This document shows, in pieces, positions 58,977 through 63,298 of a stretch of DNA of 63,298 nt. The DNA lies in assembly GCA_947630815.1 (NCBI GenBank), contig CANRJD010000002.1:1-63298 (forward strand), given 5' to 3'. A program made the position numbers and the translations under genes. This stretch comes from an uncultured Akkermansia sp. GTDB lineage: Bacteria > Verrucomicrobiota > Verrucomicrobiia > Verrucomicrobiales > Akkermansiaceae. Position 1 is the stretch's first letter, and every line of letters begins with the position of its first letter. The notes beneath the pieces are model-generated. The model had not been told where the DNA came from, searched no databases, and worked only from the letters and a program-made list of their open reading frames with translations.

Positions 58977-60826
58977 GGCGCCGTGTCGTCATTGATGGCG
59001 AGCAAATGCTGAAGTTCTTCAAAGCAGTTCATGAGGGCCTCTGAACTATCGGACGCCGCACGAATGCGGCTACGTAAGGCATCTATACGCTCTCGCAAAG
59101 CGAACCTCGCGGCCCGGGCGCATGCACAGTTCACATGCTCTTCCAAATTATCCTCCGGATAATTTTCAAAGGCAACAGTACGCAAAGCGAGAGCCTGCTC
59201 CGGTGGCAACTGCGCGGCAAAGGAGCGCAGAGCTTCCTCATCCCCGGGCGTAGGCAAATGTTCCATGAGACGCTGCAATATAATTCCGCCGGAGAGCGTG
59301 CGTATCGGCTCTTGCAAATCCTCGATACGCTCGATTAGCAGTTCTTGCGCTTTCCGGCTGCTAATAGCCATGGAAATGAGACCCGCAATGGCGTTGTGCA
59401 GCTGTATGGGTACCACTTCTGCTTGCTCAGCGGAAAGGGGAATTTCGTCCTCTTCTTCATCCTCACGGGAGGTGCGCTCTTTTTGCTTGCGTTTGGCTTC
59501 TTTTTGTGCGTTTTTCTTCAATTCACGCACGATCTTACCCACGGAGACGCGGAAAGTTTCCGGGCCGATATTGAGGCGGGTCGCCAAATCCACTACAGCG
59601 GCATCACGCCGGATGGGATCCGATACCTGCGCGGTAAGTTCAGCCATACGCGGCACCAGTGCAGCGCGTGCTCCGGCATCCTGCCCGCAGTGCTCCAGTT
59701 CATGCGTCACGCGACGAATCAAGTACGGTTGAGCTTGGGCAATGGCCTGCTGCAACGCCTCCGCTCCCTGCGTACGAATGAGCGAGTCCGGATCCTCCCC
59801 GGCGGGAAGGTCGGCCTGGTACACATCCAACCCCGCCTGTGCCAGCTTGCGGTAGGTCTTCTCGCTAGCCGCAATGCCGGCTTGATCACCATCGTAGCAC
59901 AAGGTAGCGCGCTTGGCATATTTGGCGAGCATACGTGCGTGTTCGTCCGTGAACGCTGTGCCCAAACCAGCCACAGCGTTGCGCACATCCGCCTTCTCGT
60001 GGCAGGCGATAACATCCAATTGTCCCTCACAAACGACAACGTGCATGCCCGCCCTACCGATAGGAGCGGTGGCTTTGTGGAGGCCAAAGAGCAGTTCCCC
60101 CTTACGGAATGCCACGGTATCGGCCGTATTCACATATTTTCTCGGGTCTTGGTCTGCCTGCATCACACGACCCGAGAAGCCCACCACCTCGCCACGCACA
60201 TTGCGAATGGGAAACATGAGTCGGTCGCGAAATACAGGGTATAAACCGCGCTCGTTGTGACTCTCCAAATAGGCATCCACCAATGTGGCCTCATCAAACC
60301 CGCGGGAAAGAGCCAAATCCCGCAGGGAACGAAAATCAGGCGGCGCCCAGCCGAGTTGCCACGTCTTGGCAACTTCAATATTCACGCCTCGCTGCTTCAG
60401 GTACTCGCGCGCATGCTGAGCCTCGACACTACGGCAAAGTTGGTTGTTGTAAAACTGAGCGGCAAGTTCATTGAGCTGCACAACGCGCGTGCGCAGGCGG
60501 CGGCGCATCAGCACCTCGGGATCCTCTTCTTCCTCGATGACCGGAATCCCGCAGATATCCGCCAAGCGACGCAATGCCGTCGGATAGTCCAAGTTCTCGA
60601 ACATCCTCACAAACTTCACGGCATCCCCCCCGACTCCGCAACCGAAGCAGTGAAAACTCTGCCGGGCCGGGTTTACATGAAACGAGGGCGTTTTCTCATT
60701 GTGAAACGGGCAGCACGCCTTCCACGAATAGCCTGCCCGCCGCAAAGGCACATAACGCCCCACCACCTCGACGATATCGGCCGAGCTTTTGATGCGCGCT
60801 TCGCACTCCTCTGTGATACGGGACAT
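58973..60826 (-). CDS. dnaG: DNA primase DnaG
   Basis: This 617-residue enzyme makes RNA primers at the replication fork. From ATG 60826 it begins MSRITEECEARIKSSADIVE. The zinc-binding domain is CCPFHNEKTPSFHVNPARQS followed by FHCFGCGVGG. The catalytic core has VVGFSGRV, NTADTVAFRKGELLFGLHKA, and the TOPRIM acidic motifs VVCEGQLDVIACH and LCYDGDQAGIAAS. The C-terminal part should bind DnaB. The start lies five bases after the aroA stop; an in-frame ATG 99 bases upstream lies inside aroA. It is followed by rpoN, which it overlaps. Confidence 0.96.
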   Translation of the reverse strand: MSRITEECEARIKSSADIVEVVGRYVPLRRAGYSWKACCPFHNEKTPSFHVNPARQSFHCFGCGVGGDAVKFVRMFENLDYPTALRRLADICGIPVIEEEEDPEVLMRRRLRTRVVQLNELAAQFYNNQLCRSVEAQHAREYLKQRGVNIEVAKTWQLGWAPPDFRSLRDLALSRGFDEATLVDAYLESHNERGLYPVFRDRLMFPIRNVRGEVVGFSGRVMQADQDPRKYVNTADTVAFRKGELLFGLHKATAPIGRAGMHVVVCEGQLDVIACHEKADVRNAVAGLGTAFTDEHARMLAKYAKRATLCYDGDQAGIAASEKTYRKLAQAGLDVYQADLPAGEDPDSLIRTQGAEALQQAIAQAQPYLIRRVTHELEHCGQDAGARAALVPRMAELTAQVSDPIRRDAAVVDLATRLNIGPETFRVSVGKIVRELKKNAQKEAKRKQKERTSREDEEEDEIPLSAEQAEVVPIQLHNAIAGLISMAISSRKAQELLIERIEDLQEPIRTLSGGIILQRLMEHLPTPGDEEALRSFAAQLPPEQALALRTVAFENYPEDNLEEHVNCACARAARFALRERIDALRSRIRAASDSSEALMNCFEELQHLLAINDDTAP

Positions 60827-60831
60827 AGTGG

Positions 60832-62139
60832 CTATCGGGTAAGCTGCAACAGGTGGTTCTCGAATCCGGGGTATGAGGTTTCGATGTTGCCGCAGCGCAA
60901 TAGAGTGGTTTTCCCTGCCGCGCACAAGCCTGCGATGAGAAAGCTCATGGCGATACGATGATCCGTGTAACTGTCCAGCGTGGCGCCGGTGAGTGCCACA
61001 CCGCCGGTGATGACCATGCCGTCGTCGTGTTCCTGCACCTGCGCTCCCATAGCCTGTAAGTTATGCACCACGGTGCTGATGCGATCACTCTCCTTGACGC
61101 GGAGCTCGGCGGCATTGCGGATTGTGGTGTCTCCCTGCGCATGAGCCGCAGCCACGGCGAGAATGGGCACTTCATCGATGAGGTTGGGAATTTCACCGGG
61201 TAAAATCTCGGTGCCCTGCAGTTGAGGAGCGTAGCGTACGGTAATATCGCCCATCGGTTCACACTCGCCGCGTTCGTTGCTCACCTGAATCTGTGCGCCC
61301 ATGCGCCGCAGCACGTGCAGCAGTGCCGTACGCGTAGGATTAAGTCCCACGCCCCTCAAGGTCAGCTCGCTCCAGGGCACGATGCTCCCTGCCACCAACC
61401 AAAACGCTGCGCTCGAAAAATCCGACGGCACCTCAATATCGCGTGCCTTCAAATGAGCTCTTCCACGCACCGCTACACTCAAATGGCTCGCTGTCTCCTC
61501 GCAAGGTACGCCAAAGTGGCGCAACAAACGCTCCGTATGATCGCGGGTAACGGCAGGTTGCTCGACGCGCGTTTCACCATCCGCAAATAGTCCTGCCAGC
61601 AGCACGGCACTCTTTACCTGAGCACTGGCCATGGGCAGGATGTAATGAATGGAATGCAGGGTTCCACCTGTAATTCCCAGCGGGGCGCAGCCCTCCTCTC
61701 TCCCGCATGCACGAATGCATGCTCCCATCTGATTCAACGGGGTAATAACGCGGCGCATAGGGCGACGGCTCAGCGATTCATCTCCCACCATGCGGCTACT
61801 GAAAGGAAGCGCGCTGAGCACACCCGCCAGCAAACGCATCCCCGTACCCGAGTTCCCGCAATCAATATCTGCTGTCGGGGCAACGGGACGCATGCCTGTG
61901 CCGGTAATGGAAAAGTCAGCACCGTGTGCGGTGGGACTCACAATCGCTCCCAGCTGCTGCATGGCGCGCAGGGTGTTCAGACAATCCGCGCTGCACAGAT
62001 AGTTGCGCACGCAGGTCGTGCCACTCGCCAACCCACCCAATATCGCCACGCGGTGGGATATGCTTTTATCGCCGGGCACAGTAATCTCGCCGCGCAGCGG
62101 ATGTGTGGCCAGACCGGTACTGATGATATCACTCGCCAT
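60832..62139 (-). CDS. aroA: 3-phosphoshikimate 1-carboxyvinyltransferase (EPSP synthase)
   Basis: This 435-residue shikimate-pathway enzyme joins shikimate 3-phosphate and phosphoenolpyruvate and is the glyphosate target class. Motifs: ITVPGDKSISHRVAILGGLA near the start, DCGNSGTGMRLLAGVL, DESLSRRPMRRVITPL, MASAQVKSAVLLAGLFADGE, VPSDFSSAAFWLVAGSIV and RVKESDRIST near the end. It overlaps the upstream parvulin gene by 11 bases and is followed five bases later by dnaG. aroD, an earlier step of the same pathway, is at 10315-11019. Confidence 0.97.
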   Translation of the reverse strand: MASDIISTGLATHPLRGEITVPGDKSISHRVAILGGLASGTTCVRNYLCSADCLNTLRAMQQLGAIVSPTAHGADFSITGTGMRPVAPTADIDCGNSGTGMRLLAGVLSALPFSSRMVGDESLSRRPMRRVITPLNQMGACIRACGREEGCAPLGITGGTLHSIHYILPMASAQVKSAVLLAGLFADGETRVEQPAVTRDHTERLLRHFGVPCEETASHLSVAVRGRAHLKARDIEVPSDFSSAAFWLVAGSIVPWSELTLRGVGLNPTRTALLHVLRRMGAQIQVSNERGECEPMGDITVRYAPQLQGTEILPGEIPNLIDEVPILAVAAAHAQGDTTIRNAAELRVKESDRISTVVHNLQAMGAQVQEHDDGMVITGGVALTGATLDSYTDHRIAMSFLIAGLCAAGKTTLLRCGNIETSYPGFENHLLQLTR

Positions 62140-63151
62140 AAATCATGAGATGCTCTTTGCTAAAGGCTTCGCGGACAGCCGCATCGAAGAAAGCACGCAC
62201 GGCCAGCTCCCGCTGCGCACTTCGTATGGCACTCTTCAAGGTTTCACGACACTCTTGCGCACTCGGCACGCGCGCCGGAGTGATCGGTCCGGACACCAGG
62301 ATATGCCAACCCCACTTGCTCTGCACCAGTGCCGGTTCATCCACCGGCAGAGCTCCCGGACCAAATAAAGGCAACTCCGGCAGGGTGCGCTCCGGCGTGT
62401 CGTACACCTCCCCCAAATCCCCACCGCTAGCAGCAGTCGCATCATCCTCGCTGTTGTTGCGAGCAAGCTGCGCGAAATCCCCACCATTCTGCACTTGCTG
62501 CAGCAAGTCACGCGCTCGGCTCTCCACCGCCTGAGGTTCCCGCCCCAATGTGGCCAAGAAAATTTGCTTCACTCGGCGGTGGGCGGGGATCGTCAACTGC
62601 TCACGAAGCAATTCGTAGTGTTTGTCCGCATCCTCATCACTCACCGCACAGAATGGTTCCACCGCGCGCTCCAGCAGTGCTGCAGACTTCATGGCCATTG
62701 CCAAACGCTGCTCAAATGCCTGACGCGTGTATCCCTGACTCGCCAACCACTGATCAAACTCCTGGGCACTCACTGCTCTGCTCTCCAACCTCGAGAGTTC
62801 CTCACGAGCTTCCTCCGTAAAGTCCAGCAAATTCTTATCATTGTAACGCGTTCGTATGCGCAGCAATGTGCGGCGTACCACCTCCATGAGCATTGTTGCT
62901 CGCTCGTTCCGGGGTGTCTCTCCACGCCCGCGCAGCCAATTCTGCTCTTGCTCAAAGCGCGCCAGCGTCCCGCGTGTGAGAACTTCGCCGTACACGCGTG
63001 CCGCCACATCTTTGCTCTCCCCGATCTCCGGATTATGCAATATCCCCCACACCGGTCCGTGCCACATCAGCAAATCCACAGCCAAATACGCCAGCACAGC
63101 GCTAAAAAACGCCAGCTTAAGCGAGAAGATTCTGAACGGTGTTATCTTCAC
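62129..63151 (-). CDS. Membrane-anchored parvulin-type peptidyl-prolyl isomerase (PpiC/PrsA/SurA-like)
   Basis: This 340-residue protein starts with GTG at 63151. One N-terminal membrane helix (LKLAFFSAVLAYLAVDLLMW) is followed by a SurA-like helical domain (about 45-180) and a parvulin domain (about 185-300). The parvulin domain has the pattern RRVKQIFLATLG, GGDFAQLARNNSEDDATAAS-GGDLG, LFGPGALPVDEPALVQSKWG and WHILVSG. Such proteins help fold or quality-control exported proteins in the periplasm. It is the first gene of an operon continuing through aroA, dnaG and rpoN, each overlapping or nearly touching the next. Confidence 0.9.
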   Translation of the reverse strand: MKITPFRIFSLKLAFFSAVLAYLAVDLLMWHGPVWGILHNPEIGESKDVAARVYGEVLTRGTLARFEQEQNWLRGRGETPRNERATMLMEVVRRTLLRIRTRYNDKNLLDFTEEAREELSRLESRAVSAQEFDQWLASQGYTRQAFEQRLAMAMKSAALLERAVEPFCAVSDEDADKHYELLREQLTIPAHRRVKQIFLATLGREPQAVESRARDLLQQVQNGGDFAQLARNNSEDDATAASGGDLGEVYDTPERTLPELPLFGPGALPVDEPALVQSKWGWHILVSGPITPARVPSAQECRETLKSAIRSAQRELAVRAFFDAAVREAFSKEHLMIYGE

Positions 63152-63165
63152 GGGATTGCGGGGGC

Positions 63166-63194
63166 ATTATACCCTCTCCAGGTTCAAAAAGCAA
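63166..63194 (-). promoter_or_regulatory. Predicted promoter of parvulin-aroA-dnaG-rpoN operon (TTGCTT-17-TATAAT)
   Basis: Minus-strand TTGCTT (63194-63189), 17 bases, perfect TATAAT (63171-63166), 14 bases before the GTG start. Confidence 0.6.
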
Positions 63195-63208
63195 TCTTAT
63201 TCAAAGAA

Positions 63209-63298
63209 ATCGAGTAGGGGGCTTTCGCCCCCTCTCACACCACCGTACGTGCCTTTTGTGGCATACGGCGGTTTCTCGGCGTGTGATTGGTCCCGGAA
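63209..63298 (-). mobile_element. 3' end of a group II intron (IIC-like domains V and VI), partial
   Basis: Read on the minus strand, ACCGCCGTATGCC pairs with GGCACGTACGGTGGT, leaving a two-base bulge on the 3' side. This is the shape of intron domain V with a CGC-type catalytic triad as in class IIC. Next is a domain VI-like hairpin (GAGAGGGGGC with GCCCCCTACTC) containing the likely branch-point A, and the intron would end near CTACTCGAT at about 63209. The reverse-transcriptase part lies beyond the window. Confidence 0.72.

Overview
The window looks like a chromosome segment from a gut-type member of the Verrucomicrobiota, close to Akkermansia. The strongest evidence is a five-gene block on the minus strand (14665-22686). 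Its order and protein architectures match the Akkermansia muciniphila Amuc_1098-Amuc_1102 pilus-like cluster, including an Amuc_1100-like protein. Three large exported glycosidases (a GH110-like alpha-1,3-galactosidase, a GH2 beta-galactosidase with two CBM32-type modules, and a GH36-like enzyme) fit a mucin or host-glycan feeder. The rest is mostly housekeeping: thiC, aroD, lgt, a khpB-like gene, a BAX-inhibitor family gene, two tRNAs, psd, xseA, trmD, prfB (with the +1 frameshift site), nadC, dprA, pheST, rpoN, dnaG, aroA and a parvulin. All calls come from reading the sequence; no database search was run.

Layout. 1-5321: two small exported proteins coupled to a GH110 gene that runs off the left edge, a sugar-porter MFS protein with an unusual inserted domain, and an AT-rich lipoprotein (all minus). 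5577-10025: GH2 enzyme (plus). 10315-12845: thiC-aroD (minus, overlapping). 13047-13913: exported ankyrin protein. 14665-22686: Amuc_1098-1102-like operon. 23122-28516: lgt, a bax/khpB/hypothetical operon, two tRNAs and a membrane protein. 28520-36425: a tightly packed minus-strand operon encoding an FHA-like/zinc-ribbon GTPase, a GAP1-N-like membrane protein, a large coiled-coil membrane protein, a YfcE-type phosphoesterase and an Sfp-type transferase. 37169-43034: psd, an xseA operon and the GH36-like enzyme. 43049-49815 and onward: prfB-trmD, nadC-dprA, a tyrosine recombinase and pheST. 52617-57621: two tandem paralogous transglutaminase-like membrane proteins. 57672-63151: parvulin-aroA-dnaG-rpoN operon. 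63209-63298: the 3' end of a group II (IIC-like) intron.

Two features of the non-coding DNA stand out. First, almost every intergenic gap is filled with mosaic repeats: tandem heptamers (TACGATG/TACGATT and their complements), hairpins whose arms change together, and a roughly 240-bp element with inverted ends based on GGCAAACGCATT. One copy (29123-29366) is flanked by a perfect 12-bp direct repeat. Removing the element and one repeat restores an overlapping gene pair, so it appears to be a mobile insertion. Several genes end inside these repeats, which supply their last residues and stop codon. Second, many genes have a TTGACA-like/TATAAT-like promoter whose -10 box lies only 5-17 bases before the start codon, usually without a clear ribosome binding site. 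This predicts leaderless or nearly leaderless mRNAs.

The most interesting candidate system is the GTPase/GAP1-N-like/coiled-coil operon at 29870-36425. The repeat family and the Pil-like operon follow.
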